64,000 bases of DNA from Alteripontixanthobacter muriae. Its GTDB lineage: Bacteria > Pseudomonadota > Alphaproteobacteria > Sphingomonadales > Sphingomonadaceae. A model generated the notes under the pieces. It ran no database searches, was not told the DNA's origin, and worked only from the letters and a program-made list of their open reading frames with translations. Position numbers and translations under genes: made by a program. The DNA lies in the NCBI RefSeq assembly GCF_013336795.1, contig NZ_JAAFZT010000012.1, forward strand, positions 1-64,000. Direction: 5' to 3'. Shown one piece after another: positions 37,550 to 47,259 of this stretch (within the stretch, counting starts at the first letter, position 1; every line of letters begins with the position of its first letter).

Positions 37550-39007
37550 TCAGCCTTCCCTGGTCGTGAAATGGGCAACCACCTTGCCGAGCCCGACCGA
37601 ATTCGATCCCTTCACCAGAACGGCATCGCCGGCGGTTATCCCGTAATCCTCCAGCGCCGCGATGGCAGCCTGGGGATCATCGCAATGGGCGAAGTGAAGC
37701 CCGGCTGCAAGCGCACCCCCGTCACCTTTCCCCAAGCTGCGTGCAAGGCTGCGCATTTCCTCGCCCACGAGAATGGCGAAATCGATTTTCGCTTCGGCCA
37801 GCGGTTCGGCAAGATCGGCATGGAAGCGCGGCGCGAAGTCGCCAAGTTCCTTCATAGCGCCAAGGACTGCGATGCGGCGAGTGGCCGGCGTTTGTCCCAA
37901 CGCGCGCAAGGTCGCCCGCATCGACGCCGGATTGGCGTTGTAGCTTTCGTCGATCATCAGCGCGTGACCGCCCGGAGCAGCCAACCGATGACGCGCGCCC
38001 CGCCCTTTCAGCCCGCCCATTTCAGCAAGGGCCAGCCCGGCAGCCCCCAGATCACCGCCCGCGGCGCGAACTGCGGCCATGACGCAAAGCGCATTGGAGA
38101 TCCAGTGATCGCCGGGTTCGGCGACCGAGAAGCAGACCCGCGTGTCGCCCATGTCCGCCGTAACCAGCGACCCACCATTGGCAGAAGGGATCGCGTCCAG
38201 CAGCCGCACATCGGCCTCGGCCGAGCGCCCGAAGGAAACCAGCTTGATGCCCGCCTTTGCGGCGTGATCGGCAAGACGTTTGAAATGCGGGCTGTCGGCG
38301 GGCACGATGGCCGTTCCGCCTTCGACAACACCGCCGAAAATTTCCGCCTTGGCATCGGCAATAGCCTCTTCGCTGCCCAGATTCTCGATATGAGCCGGAG
38401 CGATGGTGGTAATCACCGCCACATGCGGCCGGACGTGATCGGCCAGTTGCGCCATCTCGCCGGCATGGTTCATGCCCATCTCGAAAATGCCGAAACGGCT
38501 GCGCGCAGGCATTCTGGCCAGCGACAGCGGAACGCCGACATGATTGTTGTAACTGCGAACAGAGCGATGCGCCTCGCCCCTGCTCGACCGGTCGAGGCCT
38601 GCAAAGATCGCTTCCTTCACGCCGGTCTTGCCGACCGAGCCGGTCACCCCGATCCTGACGGCGCTTGTGCGTGCCAGCGCCGCGCGGCCAAGCGCATGAA
38701 GCGCAGCCGTGGTATCTTCTACCAGAACGTGCGGCTGCGGAATGGGGCGATCTGTGATCGCGGCGGCTGCCCCGTTAGAAAATGCGGTTTCGATGAAGCG
38801 GTGGCCGTCCATGGCCTCCCCCTTCAAGGCGATGAACAGATCGCCGCCCCGAACGTCGCGGCTGTCCATTTCCACGCCAGAAACCTGGAAGGCCGCGCTG
38901 GCCCGACCGCCGGTCACACGAGCGATTTCATCGCTGCTCCACAAGGCGGTTGGCAGGGCATCGGCCTGAATTACCGGCCATTGCCTAAGGGCATTACGGG
39001 CGCTCAT
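37550..39007 (-). CDS. murF: UDP-MurNAc-tripeptide--D-alanyl-D-alanine ligase
   Basis: 485 residues. VSGVEMDSRDVRGGDLFIALKGEAMDGHRFI is the N-terminal uridine-binding domain. The P-loop is IGVTGSVGKTGVKEAI, and MGMNHAGEMAQLADHVRPHVAVITTIAPAHIE and LIDESYNANPASMRATLRAL are family blocks. It adds D-Ala-D-Ala made by Ddl. ATG overlaps the murE stop. Confidence 0.96.
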   Translation of the reverse strand: MSARNALRQWPVIQADALPTALWSSDEIARVTGGRASAAFQVSGVEMDSRDVRGGDLFIALKGEAMDGHRFIETAFSNGAAAAITDRPIPQPHVLVEDTTAALHALGRAALARTSAVRIGVTGSVGKTGVKEAIFAGLDRSSRGEAHRSVRSYNNHVGVPLSLARMPARSRFGIFEMGMNHAGEMAQLADHVRPHVAVITTIAPAHIENLGSEEAIADAKAEIFGGVVEGGTAIVPADSPHFKRLADHAAKAGIKLVSFGRSAEADVRLLDAIPSANGGSLVTADMGDTRVCFSVAEPGDHWISNALCVMAAVRAAGGDLGAAGLALAEMGGLKGRGARHRLAAPGGHALMIDESYNANPASMRATLRALGQTPATRRIAVLGAMKELGDFAPRFHADLAEPLAEAKIDFAILVGEEMRSLARSLGKGDGGALAAGLHFAHCDDPQAAIAALEDYGITAGDAVLVKGSNSVGLGKVVAHFTTREG

Positions 39008-40467
39008 CGGGCAGCCTCCTCACGCGAAACGGTTACATCGTCGAAGGCGAGCACGCGCATGTTCTCGCCCGCTCCAACTATCTGGCCCTGTTCATGGCCC
39101 TTGCCTGCGACAAGGACGATATCGTCGCGCCGCGCCGCGGAAACGGCGGCAGCGATGGCCTGGCGGCGGTCGGCGATTTCCCATCTCTCCGCCTTCTGCC
39201 CGGCAGCGCCCGCCATGATCGACCGGCGAATTGCAGCCGCATCCTCGCCTCTCGGGTTATCGTCTGTCACGATGATCATGTCAGAAAGCTCGGCAGCGAC
39301 GCGGCCCATCGGTTCGCGTTTGCCCATGTCGCGGTCGCCGCCAGCGCCGAGGACAGTAATCAGCCGCCCTTCAACATGCGGCCGAAGAGCCTGCATCGCT
39401 GCCTCCAGAGCATCCGGTGTATGCGCGTAATCCACGTAGACCGGTGCACCTTGCTGCGTGATGACGGCGCGCTCCAGGCGCCCACGCACCGGCTGCAGCC
39501 TGCCCATCGCATCGAACACCTGCGAGGCTTGCCCGCCCGTCGCGAGCACTAGAGCCGCCGCCACCATTGCGTTCTGTGCCTGATAGGCACCGATCAGCGG
39601 CAGACGGACAATCCTTTCCGCGCCCTCATGCTGCAGGGTCAGTTCCTGCCCGAGCTGCGTAGCATCGCGCTTGACGAGGCGAATGAATTCGCCCTGCTCG
39701 CCCACGGTCAACACCCGTAACCCACGGGTGGTGCCAGCTTCGGCCACTCGGGCCATCCATTCGCTGCCGTCGAGATGCACGACCAGCGTGCCGTCACCGT
39801 CCAGTACCTCGTCCACCAGCCGCAGCTTGGCGGAGAAATAATCCTCCATATCAGCGTGATAATCGAGGTGATCGCGGCTGAAATTGGTGAAGGCTGCGGC
39901 TTTCACCGATAGCCCTTCATTACGATATTGCGACAGGCCGTGGCTCGACGCTTCATAGGCGACATGGGTGACGCCTTCGCGGGCGAGCCCCGCCATATTC
40001 GACAGGAAGGTGACGATGTCCGGGGTGGTCAGGCCGGTGGCGACGCTCTCGTCCGGCGTGGTGACGCCCAGAGTACCAATAGAGGCCGCGCGCTCGCCCG
40101 CCATGCGCCACAATTGCCGCGTCATTTCGACGGTCGAGGTCTTGCCGTTGGTACCGGTGACCGCGACGATTGTGTCAGGCACGGGTGTGAAGAACTTCGC
40201 CGCCAGCTGCGCGAAGAGGCGGCGCGGCTGTTCGTCTACTATGTGCAGCGCACCTTCGACCCGCGCCTGCGGTCTGGCGACCACCGCGATGGCGCCTGCG
40301 CTGACCGCCGCTGCTATGAAGTCCTCTCCATTGACAGTGCTGCCCCGAAACGCACCAAAAACCGTTCCCGGCGCGACCTTGCGATGATCGATGGCAAAGC
40401 CTGTTACCGTCGCGTCGGCATTGTCGCTGCCGCCCGCCGAAGGGTGGATCGCGCGCAGTTTCATCAT
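39004..40467 (-). CDS. murE: UDP-MurNAc-tripeptide synthetase (meso-DAP adding)
   Basis: 487 residues. The P-loop is IVAVTGTNGKTSTVEMTRQL; ASIGTLGV and YEASSHGLSQYRNEG follow, then the sugar-binding FTNFSRDHLDYHADMEDYF. The specificity loop reads DDNPRGEDA; the DNPR form selects meso-diaminopimelate rather than lysine, as expected for a Gram-negative. Coupled by 4-base overlaps to ftsI and murF. Confidence 0.96.
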   Translation of the reverse strand: MMKLRAIHPSAGGSDNADATVTGFAIDHRKVAPGTVFGAFRGSTVNGEDFIAAAVSAGAIAVVARPQARVEGALHIVDEQPRRLFAQLAAKFFTPVPDTIVAVTGTNGKTSTVEMTRQLWRMAGERAASIGTLGVTTPDESVATGLTTPDIVTFLSNMAGLAREGVTHVAYEASSHGLSQYRNEGLSVKAAAFTNFSRDHLDYHADMEDYFSAKLRLVDEVLDGDGTLVVHLDGSEWMARVAEAGTTRGLRVLTVGEQGEFIRLVKRDATQLGQELTLQHEGAERIVRLPLIGAYQAQNAMVAAALVLATGGQASQVFDAMGRLQPVRGRLERAVITQQGAPVYVDYAHTPDALEAAMQALRPHVEGRLITVLGAGGDRDMGKREPMGRVAAELSDMIIVTDDNPRGEDAAAIRRSIMAGAAGQKAERWEIADRRQAIAAAVSAARRDDIVLVAGKGHEQGQIVGAGENMRVLAFDDVTVSREEAAR

Positions 40468-42182
40468 GCACCCCCGCCGACAAGCGGCTCGAGATCGCTC
40501 ATGTCCACGTCCCTCGTATCATCCGGCCGCACGCCAAGGATGGGTCCGATGCGGGGAACCAGACGCCCAACGATGGGTGCCGCATTCCATGCCGCCGTTC
40601 TCTGGAACGAGCTGGCTGTCGTGCCCTTGGGTTCGTCCAGCATGGCGATGATGACATAGCGCGGACGATCCATCGGAAACGCAGCGGCAAAGGTCGAAAC
40701 CAGCGACGAACGGCGATAGCCGCCCGCGCCCGGCTTTTCGGCAGAACCGGTCTTTCCGCCCACCCGGAAGCCCGGCGCATCGGCATTGCGGCCGGTACCA
40801 TACACCGCGATCATCCGCAGCAATTGCCTCATGCGGGAAGAGGTGCTCGATTTGAAGACGCGCGTGCCTCTGGGCGCTTCACCGGGCTTGATACGGTGCA
40901 TGGTCGCGGGCCGGAAAATGCCGCCGTTGACCATCGCCGCATAGGCACTGGCCAGGTGCAGCGGCGTCACCGCGATTCCGTGGCCATAGCTGACGGTCAT
41001 GTTACGAAGGCGCGGCCATTTCTCGCCCGGCCAGATCGGGAACCCGCGCGCGGGCAGTTCGATGGCGGGGCGATCGTTCATGCCGAGATCCATCATCACC
41101 CGGCGCATCCGTTCCGGCCCCAGTTCATCGGCGATGCGCGCCGTTACGGTGTTGGAGGAGTGGATCAGCGTTTCGGGCACGTTCAACGTATCGCCAAGGA
41201 AGTGGCTGTCCTTCAGGCTGAACCTGCCGACCTTTACCGGATGCGCGTTGTACCGCTTACCGAAATCGCGCACCACGCCGGCATCGATGGCCGCCGCCAC
41301 GGTCAGCGGCTTGAAGGTGGAGCCGAGTTCGTAGACCTGGTTCGTCACCCGGTTGAACATGTATTTTTCGCCATCGGCGTCGATGCGGTTCGGGTCGAAT
41401 TCCGGCAGGGAAGCCAGGGCGAGCACTTCGCCCGTATCGACATCGAGCACGATGCCGGCCGCGCCCATCGCGTTGGTCGACAGCATGCCGCGGCGAAGCT
41501 CGTCTTCCAGCGCACCCTGTGCGCGCATATCGATGGAAAGGGCGCTGGGCGTTGCACGCCGGGCGGGGTCGCTCAGTTGGTCATCGAGCACCTGTTCCAT
41601 GCCGACGCGGCCTTTGCCGTCGGCAGCGACATAGCCGAGCACGTGAGCTGCCATCGTACCCTGCGGATAATGCCGGTCGTTTTCCTTCGGCATTTCGAGT
41701 GCGAGTTCACCCAGCGCCTGAACCTTGTTCGCCTGTTCGGGAAGAACGCGGCGGCGCAGATAGCCCGCCTTGCCGCTGGCGAGACGTGCCGCAACATCGG
41801 CCTCGTCCATTTCGGGGAAGATCTGCTTCAACTGCGCGGCCACGCTCGCCGCGTCCTGCACCAGCGGCGAACCGGTGTCGCCCAAGGCTTCAGGATTGAA
41901 CCACAGGGCATAAGCGGGAAAGGCGCGGGCCAGCGGCACGCCATTACGATCGGTGATCTCACCGCGCGATGGCAGCAGCGCCTCTTCGAGAGAGGTCGTG
42001 CGGGTGGTCCGGTCGGACAAGCCCAGAAAGCCGATCCGCGCGACTGCAGCAAGGGCGATGACGACGAACATGGCTGCCACCAGCAGCACCCGCAGCCGCG
42101 CAACTGCCAGCGTCCGCTGGCGAAAATCGACCAACTGTGCCCGGCCGGACGAGATTGCCGTGCTGTAGGTCATGGATGTCAC
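40464..42182 (-). CDS. ftsI: Septal peptidoglycan transpeptidase FtsI (PBP3)
   Basis: 572 residues. A basic N-terminus, one transmembrane helix (VLLVAAMFVVIALAAVARIGFL) and the class-B dimerisation domain (PSRGEITDRNGVPLA) come first. The transpeptidase domain carries the catalytic S288-T-F-K291, S342-S-N344 and K477-T-G479 motifs. It crosslinks septal peptidoglycan with FtsW. The 4-base overlap with ftsL places both under one ribosome load. Confidence 0.96.
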   Translation of the reverse strand: MTSMTYSTAISSGRAQLVDFRQRTLAVARLRVLLVAAMFVVIALAAVARIGFLGLSDRTTRTTSLEEALLPSRGEITDRNGVPLARAFPAYALWFNPEALGDTGSPLVQDAASVAAQLKQIFPEMDEADVAARLASGKAGYLRRRVLPEQANKVQALGELALEMPKENDRHYPQGTMAAHVLGYVAADGKGRVGMEQVLDDQLSDPARRATPSALSIDMRAQGALEDELRRGMLSTNAMGAAGIVLDVDTGEVLALASLPEFDPNRIDADGEKYMFNRVTNQVYELGSTFKPLTVAAAIDAGVVRDFGKRYNAHPVKVGRFSLKDSHFLGDTLNVPETLIHSSNTVTARIADELGPERMRRVMMDLGMNDRPAIELPARGFPIWPGEKWPRLRNMTVSYGHGIAVTPLHLASAYAAMVNGGIFRPATMHRIKPGEAPRGTRVFKSSTSSRMRQLLRMIAVYGTGRNADAPGFRVGGKTGSAEKPGAGGYRRSSLVSTFAAAFPMDRPRYVIIAMLDEPKGTTASSFQRTAAWNAAPIVGRLVPRIGPILGVRPDDTRDVDMSDLEPLVGGGA

Positions 42183-42706
42183 TGGCCATTCTCCAGAACC
42201 GAAGCACCCAGCCCCATGCCGCGGGTGCTGAAGGTTCCGCCGTGCGTCAGGCGTTCGGCCAGCGTGCGGCTTTCATCCCGATCCGCTTGTTCCTGCCCGG
42301 CAGGGCGACCCGTCACGGGCGAGACCATCGCGGGCAGGCCTTCGGCCAGCAGCGCCTCGTCATCGGCAGCGCGCGCGACCCGGATCGGATCGGGTGCGCC
42401 CACAGCACGCGGACCTGCAAGGGCGGCCAACTCGCGCTCATTATCGACATATTGATCGGCGCGTGGTGCCTCATATCCGAAGTCCACGACGTTCCAGTCG
42501 GCAAGCTGCTGCTGGTTTGCCCGTGTCTCGAACTCCGTTTCCAGCAGGATCGTTTCCCGCTGCAAGGCGATGATCTGCCGTTCGGCGAGGCGCACTTCGC
42601 TCTTCACCGCATTCACCCGGAAGGTGAGCGCGGCGAAGACAGCCAGGCAGATACCGAGCACGACCGCCCATCCCAGTTGCCGCATCCTGCTGCCCGCGAC
42701 CATCAC
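42179..42706 (-). CDS. ftsL: Cell division protein FtsL
   Basis: 175 residues: a short N-terminus, one membrane helix ([21 protein letters not shown]), then a coiled-coil-like stretch ([32 protein letters not shown]) and a disordered C-terminal tail of about 90 residues. Sequence similarity to enterobacterial FtsL is low, but position between rsmH and ftsI and the topology are decisive. It is longer than the roughly 120-residue E. coli protein. It forms a complex with FtsQ and FtsB. Confidence 0.9.
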   Translation of the reverse strand: MMVAGSRMRQLGWAVVLGICLAVFAALTFRVNAVKSEVRLAERQIIALQRETILLETEFETRANQQQLADWNVVDFGYEAPRADQYVDNERELAALAGPRAVGAPDPIRVARAADDEALLAEGLPAMVSPVTGRPAGQEQADRDESRTLAERLTHGGTFSTRGMGLGASVLENGQ

Positions 42707-43641
42707 GCTGCCATCCTTGCCGCAGCGTCGGTGCGGGTCGCATGGCGCAGGGTGGCGGAACGGGCGCGCGGGTTGCGCTCGATCTCGTCATTTCCGGGAC
42801 GGATCCCTCGCGAGATATTCGTGAAAACCGCGGGGCCGGTTTCCGCCATGGGCAGATGGCGCGAACCTGCAGAAACTGCTGCTGCATCCTTCAGAAACCG
42901 TTTCACGATGCGGTCCTCCAGACTGTGAAAGCTCACGACAGCCAGTTTCCCGCCGCTACGAAGCACCTTCTCCGCTGCGGAAAGGCCGCTGCGCAGCTCA
43001 TCGAGTTCGGCATTCACGTGGATGCGGACGGCTTGGAACGTGCGCGTCGCAGGGTCTTTCGGCGCGCCTGGGTGATGGCCGAGCGCCTTGCGCACGACCC
43101 GCGCCAGATCGCCGGTGGTCTCCAGCGGCCGTGCGGCGACGATAGCGCGAGCGACCCTGCGCGATTGGCGTTCTTCGCCATACAGGTAGAGCACGTCGGC
43201 AATTGCGGCATCGTCGGCTTCGTTCAGGAAATCGGCCGCGCTTGGGCCAGCCTGGCTCATCCGCATGTCCAGCGGCCCGTCGACCGAGAATGCGAAGCCG
43301 CGCTCCCCCTGGTCGAGTTGCATTGAGGATACGCCGATGTCCATGGCCACGCCGTCGACCTGCTCCACGCCGGCCTCTGCCAGCGTGCCCGCCATTTCGG
43401 AAAAGCGACGTGGATGCAATATGAGGCGCGGGTTCTCCCCAGCCGCTTCCGCCCAGTCCTGCCCTGCTGCAATCGCATCGGGATCGCGGTCGAAGGCATG
43501 GACGGTCGCACCGGCATCCAGAAAGGCGCGGGTATAGCCGCCAGCGCCGAAAGTGGCGTCGACCACCACTGCACCGGGCTGAATGTCGAGCGCTTCGACC
43601 ACTTCATCGAGCAACACGGGAATATGCGGGACGGCGCTCAT
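42703..43641 (-). CDS. rsmH: 16S rRNA (cytosine-1402-N4)-methyltransferase
   Basis: 312 residues from ATG 43641. [32 protein letters not shown] is the SAM-binding start; [32 protein letters not shown] and [18 protein letters not shown] are family hallmarks. It methylates C1402 of 16S rRNA. The ATG overlaps the mraZ stop by four bases; the extra 20 codons upstream in frame are shadow of mraZ. Confidence 0.96.
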   Translation of the reverse strand: MSAVPHIPVLLDEVVEALDIQPGAVVVDATFGAGGYTRAFLDAGATVHAFDRDPDAIAAGQDWAEAAGENPRLILHPRRFSEMAGTLAEAGVEQVDGVAMDIGVSSMQLDQGERGFAFSVDGPLDMRMSQAGPSAADFLNEADDAAIADVLYLYGEERQSRRVARAIVAARPLETTGDLARVVRKALGHHPGAPKDPATRTFQAVRIHVNAELDELRSGLSAAEKVLRSGGKLAVVSFHSLEDRIVKRFLKDAAAVSAGSRHLPMAETGPAVFTNISRGIRPGNDEIERNPRARSATLRHATRTDAAARMAA

Positions 43642-44132
43642 TTGCGCTTCGCCTTCGCATCGGCCAGCAAATTGGCACAGGCAGCCTGCGCCGCTTCCCA
43701 ACCGGCGCCCATCTTTGCGAGTTCTTCCGGGTTCCAGATGGTAAAGAAGCGACCTGCGCCCTGAAAGTACAATCCGTCTTCTATGCAGCCAAGTGCGGTA
43801 AGGTGGTCGGGCATGACGAAGCGGCCGCTGTCATCGAAAGGCACTTCGTTGAAGCCGAAAAGCTGCATGGAGCGCATGTCGCGGTCAAACTCCGTGCCGC
43901 GTTCGATTGCGATGGCTTCTTCGCGATCGACCTGCGCGTCGAGTTCTGCACGGCGGGAAAGACCGAACCCGGTCAGGCAATTCCAGCGATCATGCTTGGC
44001 AAGGCAGAGCACACGGCCTTCGCTGGATTCCTTGACAGCCTTGCGGAACAGCGGCGGCAGAACGAAGCGGCCTTTATCGCCCTGCGGCGAATAGGCCTGC
44101 CCGCTATATCCGTGCTGTAGCGCCGTGGCCAC
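43638..44132 (-). CDS. mraZ: Transcriptional regulator / division protein MraZ
   Basis: 164 residues from GTG 44132, preceded by a G-rich ribosome site (GGGGAG). Two AbrB/SpoVT-like halves are seen: [20 protein letters not shown] and [17 protein letters not shown]. The first has the D-x-K-G-R-x-x-x-P pattern that contacts DNA. MraZ forms a ring and represses its own dcw promoter by binding repeats with 10-bp spacing, and such an array lies at 44269-44303. An in-frame ATG at 44234 would add 34 non-conserved residues. Confidence 0.93.
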   Translation of the reverse strand: MATALQHGYSGQAYSPQGDKGRFVLPPLFRKAVKESSEGRVLCLAKHDRWNCLTGFGLSRRAELDAQVDREEAIAIERGTEFDRDMRSMQLFGFNEVPFDDSGRFVMPDHLTALGCIEDGLYFQGAGRFFTIWNPEELAKMGAGWEAAQAACANLLADAKAKRK

Positions 44133-44478
44133 CTTCCCCCATCTCCCCTCAACACGACGATGACTTCCCCGTCCCACCGCGCGCATTCGCAGTGGGCTCG
44201 CGCTGCCACCCCAGCACGCATTCCGAGACTCCATGTCCGATAGGAGAATTGTTTAACGCCACCCGCAGGGGGATGGAAGGGGAAAATACGGGAAATCGCG
44301 GGATAATACGACATGCGGTTGATTTTATAGGATTTTATTGTATGACCTGCTGATCGGCATGGTTAATGGCCGGAACGCTTTTCAACGATTTTGCTTGGTT
44401 TTCAGGAGGTGCGAATGAGTGATCCCGCACCATCCCCGTATTCTGCCCGTGATTTCCCGTAAATTGATGCGAAGCCAG
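44133..44478. other. dcw control region
   Basis: 346 bases without a gene between the upstream lipoprotein gene and mraZ, both on the minus strand. It holds the MraZ-box-like array (44269-44303), an A/T-rich stretch beyond it (about 44320-44345) that is the natural promoter location, and a second looser set of CCCG motifs (44423-44460). A short 65-codon frame on the minus strand here shows no coding character. Confidence 0.6.
44269..44303 (-). promoter_or_regulatory. Four-copy MraZ-box-like array
   Basis: On the plus strand GGGGA, GGGGA, CGGGA and CGGGA start at 44269, 44279, 44289 and 44299, exactly 10 bp apart. MraZ is known to bind three or four GGG-centred repeats spaced 10 bp before mraZ in other bacteria. 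Here the GGG sits on the strand opposite to mraZ transcription. The array is 137 bases upstream of the chosen mraZ start, consistent with autorepression of the dcw operon. Confidence 0.7.
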
Positions 44479-45306
44479 TCAGCGCTGCGGCGATGTTCCA
44501 AAGGCCGCATCCAGCAATGCATCAAGAGCCTGCGGAGCATTTTCGGCTCCGTGGTCGCCATCTTCAAGCAAGGCCGCATCGGCTACGATTACGGCCCGCC
44601 CCTCGCCGATCACGCATTGCGCTACGAGGCCGCTGGCCATCATGCGGCAATCGGACGGCGCATCGGCACTGGTGGCGACCGGACGGAAACTGCCTTCGAG
44701 GTTCACGGGCAGCGGCTGTCCCAGAACGTCCACGCTGCTTTCGCCCAGCGGCTGACTTTCGTCGAAAGTGAGATCCAGACCCCAGCGCTTCAGTATCGGT
44801 GAGAGCAGAACGACGTCCTGCGGCCGGCGGCGATCGCCGATGGGATAGATCGAATGACCGGTCAGCCGCGGATCGGCGAACAGCAGAACTTCCCCGCCGT
44901 CGCGCACCCATTGGTCGAGGGCGACATTCTCCATGCCCGACAGCGCACGGGGTTGGGCAAGCAGAAGATGGTCCAGCCGCGCAAGAGTCCCTGCGTCCAG
45001 CGTATCGACAGGCCTCAGATCATATTGCCGGGCCAGCCATTCCCGCGCCCAGTGCAACGGTATGTCACTGGTAAGCGCACCGGCGAAGCTGGGGCTTTCG
45101 GTCCAGTAGATTGGCAGAGTGGTCAGAAGCCCCAGCGCAGGTTGACCAGACTGTCGTTCGGCACTTGCGGCAGCGGCAGCAACCTGATCATCGGCTGGCA
45201 ACACATCCGGACTACCCGAGCAACCCGCCAACAGCGCAGCGCCGAGGAAAGCATGGAGAGCCGCAGTCCGGCGTCTCCACATCACACAGTCAGGGGCGTT
45301 CGGCAT
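44479..45306 (-). CDS. Lipoprotein, GldG/DUF4350-like domain
   Basis: 275 residues from ATG 45306, which has a good GGGAG ribosome site and overlaps the previous gene by 17 bases. The N-terminus is a lipoprotein signal ending LLAGC. The remainder has a Rossmann-like pattern (LGLLTTLPIYWTES, DTLDAGTLARLDHLLLAQPRAL, WVRDGGEVLLFADPRLTG) seen in GldG/DUF4350 proteins, which accompany ABC transporters. No ABC genes are adjacent, so the role is unclear. It lies upstream of dcw in the same direction. Confidence 0.65.
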   Translation of the reverse strand: MPNAPDCVMWRRRTAALHAFLGAALLAGCSGSPDVLPADDQVAAAAASAERQSGQPALGLLTTLPIYWTESPSFAGALTSDIPLHWAREWLARQYDLRPVDTLDAGTLARLDHLLLAQPRALSGMENVALDQWVRDGGEVLLFADPRLTGHSIYPIGDRRRPQDVVLLSPILKRWGLDLTFDESQPLGESSVDVLGQPLPVNLEGSFRPVATSADAPSDCRMMASGLVAQCVIGEGRAVIVADAALLEDGDHGAENAPQALDALLDAAFGTSPQR

Positions 45307-45700
45307 CCGGGTCTCCCGGTGTTTCGATCACGATTGGCGCGCCGGTCAAAGGCGATGGCACGGTCGTGGGAGCAGGCGTCGGTCCCGCAGGCATGTCGGG
45401 AACAACCCCGGCATCGGCCAGCGGATCGCTTGTCGGCGCGGGCGGGGCGGCGACCGTAGCGACGGCTTCCGGCACCGCCGCCCGGCCCGTTTCCTCGGCC
45501 CACTGCGTGATGATGCTGGCGAGGCCAATCAGCAGCAGCATGGCGATCAGGCCAGCCACACCGACCTGCAATCGCTGCATGGCCTGCGCGCGCGTGCCGC
45601 CGAGCGGAGCTGCCAGCCGGTCGCCATTTGCCACGGCGATGCCGTTCGTGTTTGCCTTCGCCATCGGCGCATAGGCTACAGAAAGCGGCGCTTCAGTCAA
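45290..45700 (-). CDS. Small single-pass membrane protein, Pro-rich tail
   Basis: 136 residues: a cytoplasmic N-terminus of about 45 residues, one membrane helix (LQVGVAGLIAMLLLIGLASIIT) and a Pro/Ala/Thr-rich periplasmic tail. No family is recognised. Its ATG overlaps the cysK stop (45697-45700) and its end overlaps the lipoprotein gene, so the three form one operon. Confidence 0.65.
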   Translation of the reverse strand: MTEAPLSVAYAPMAKANTNGIAVANGDRLAAPLGGTRAQAMQRLQVGVAGLIAMLLLIGLASIITQWAEETGRAAVPEAVATVAAPPAPTSDPLADAGVVPDMPAGPTPAPTTVPSPLTGAPIVIETPGDPDAERP

Positions 45701-46713
45701 TCCGCAGGCCTGAGCCAGTCAAAAACAGGCAATCCCTTGGCGGCTAGCCATTCGGGATTGTAGAGCGAGGACAGGTAGCGAAAGCCGGTGTCGCAAAGGA
45801 TCGTGGCGACCCGCGCCTCCTCGCCCTTGGTCGCGGCCAGTTCTCTGCCAAGCGCAACGGCACCTGCCACGTTGATGCCGCTCGACAGGCCGAGGCACAG
45901 ACCTTCTTCCTGCAGCAATCGGGCAACCCACTGGAGACCTTCCTCGTCCGAAATGCGGAACTGCGTGTCGATCGGCGCGCCTTCCAGATTCCCGGTAATG
46001 CGGCCCTGCCCTATCCCTTCGGCGACGGACGACCCTTCCGACTGCAATTCGCCATTGGCGTAGTAATTGTACAGCGCCGCGCCATGCGGGTCGGTCAGCG
46101 CGATGGTGACGTCTTCGTTTCGGCTTTTCAGTCCCATGCCAACGCCGGCGATTGTACCGCCGGTGCCCGCCGCACAGGTGAAGCCGTCGATGCGGCCTTC
46201 CATCTGCTCCCATAATTCCACCGCGGTGCCGTCGATATGCGCCTTGCGATTGGCGGTATTGTCGAACTGGTTGGCCCAGATCGCTCCTTCGGTTTCCTCG
46301 GCAAGCCGGCGTGAGGTATGCACGAAATGCCCGGGATTGGCGAAGGGCGCGGCGGGCACGAGCACCAGTTCCGCACCCAGCGCGCGCAGGGTGTCCATCT
46401 TCTCACGGCTTTGCGTTTCGGGCATTACGATGATCGTGCGATACCCCAAAGCATTCGCCACCAGAGCGAGGCCGATGCCGGTGTTTCCTGCGGTTCCTTC
46501 GACGATGGTGCCGCCGGGCTTCAACTCGCCGCGCTCCTCTGCCTCGCGCACGATATATAGCGCCGCGCGGTCCTTCACGGACGCGCCGGGGTTGGTGAAT
46601 TCGCACTTGCCGTAGATCTCGCAACCCGCAGCCTCGCTGGGGCCTTGCAGCAACACCAGCGGCGTATTGCCGATCAATTCGAGCGTATCCTTGCGCGGAG
46701 AAGTAAGCATCAT
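45697..46713 (-). CDS. cysK: Cysteine synthase (O-acetylserine sulfhydrylase)
   Basis: 338 residues from ATG 46713 or 46710 (MLTSPRKDTLELIGNTPLV). The PLP lysine is in NPGASVKDRAALY; VEGTAGNTGIGLALVANALGY, MPETQSREKMDTLRALGAELVLV and AAGTGGTIAGVGMGL are the fold-type II blocks. It joins sulfide from CysI to O-acetylserine. The C-terminal third (FRYLSSLYNPEWL) is typical of the CysK/cystathionine-beta-synthase-like group. First gene of its operon. Confidence 0.9.
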   Translation of the reverse strand: MMLTSPRKDTLELIGNTPLVLLQGPSEAAGCEIYGKCEFTNPGASVKDRAALYIVREAEERGELKPGGTIVEGTAGNTGIGLALVANALGYRTIIVMPETQSREKMDTLRALGAELVLVPAAPFANPGHFVHTSRRLAEETEGAIWANQFDNTANRKAHIDGTAVELWEQMEGRIDGFTCAAGTGGTIAGVGMGLKSRNEDVTIALTDPHGAALYNYYANGELQSEGSSVAEGIGQGRITGNLEGAPIDTQFRISDEEGLQWVARLLQEEGLCLGLSSGINVAGAVALGRELAATKGEEARVATILCDTGFRYLSSLYNPEWLAAKGLPVFDWLRPAD

Positions 46714-46807
46714 GGCGCGAGAGGTAGGGGCAGCCGGGCAGCTTCGCAATGCAATTGCACTTCTGCTGCGCCTATCAAGGCTTGCAGCCCCAATCCGCTG
46801 CTTTTGA

Positions 46808-47125
46808 TCAATCCTCGGGTGCGATGGTTACCTTCAACCCGTCAAGATCCGATGTAAATTCAATCTGGCAAGAGAGCCGGGAATTCTCGGTGCGGTGATC
46901 GCTGGATTCCAGCAGATCATCTTCATCCTCGCTGATCGGAGGCAGCTTGCCCATGAATTCGGGATCGACATGAACGTGGCAGGTCGCGCAGGAACAGCAG
47001 CCACCGCAAAGGGCCAGCAATTCATCGAACCCGTTGTCGCGGATCGCTTCCATGACCGTCAGGCCGTCCTGCGCCTCGATGCTGGATTCCACGCCTTCAC
47101 GGTTGACGACATTCAATGTGGGCAT
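46808..47125 (-). CDS. 2Fe-2S ferredoxin
   Basis: 105 residues of the adrenodoxin/FdxB type. Cluster ligands are Cys40, Cys46, Cys49 and Cys86 (C-x5-C-x2-C ... C). [10 protein letters not shown]-type acidic residues between 66 and 75 form the partner-docking helix. It could serve cytochrome P450s, iron-sulfur assembly or sulfite reduction; there is no flavodoxin-reductase gene close by. A single gene 95 bases downstream-strand from cysK. Confidence 0.92.
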   Translation of the reverse strand: MPTLNVVNREGVESSIEAQDGLTVMEAIRDNGFDELLALCGGCCSCATCHVHVDPEFMGKLPPISEDEDDLLESSDHRTENSRLSCQIEFTSDLDGLKVTIAPED

Positions 47126-47259
47126 GATGAGCCTTGATCCCCGAATTTCAGCGGCCCGTCAGGACGTGCGGGCCATTCGGGGCAAGCTGCTAGGACAGGC
47201 GACCCGTTTTGGCAAGGTGGGCTCGGCGATGCTGGGGGCAGGCGTATGGGAGATTTGAA

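Noticed and set aside
36464-39430. 988-codon plus-strand open frame opposite mraY and murF
   Set aside because: It is the antisense shadow of well-identified genes in high-GC DNA.
40824-42455. 543-codon plus-strand frame opposite ftsI
   Set aside because: Antisense shadow; no start signal or domain.
44382-44579. 65-codon minus-strand frame between the lipoprotein gene and mraZ
   Set aside because: Overlaps the promoter region and the end of the preceding gene; no coding signs.
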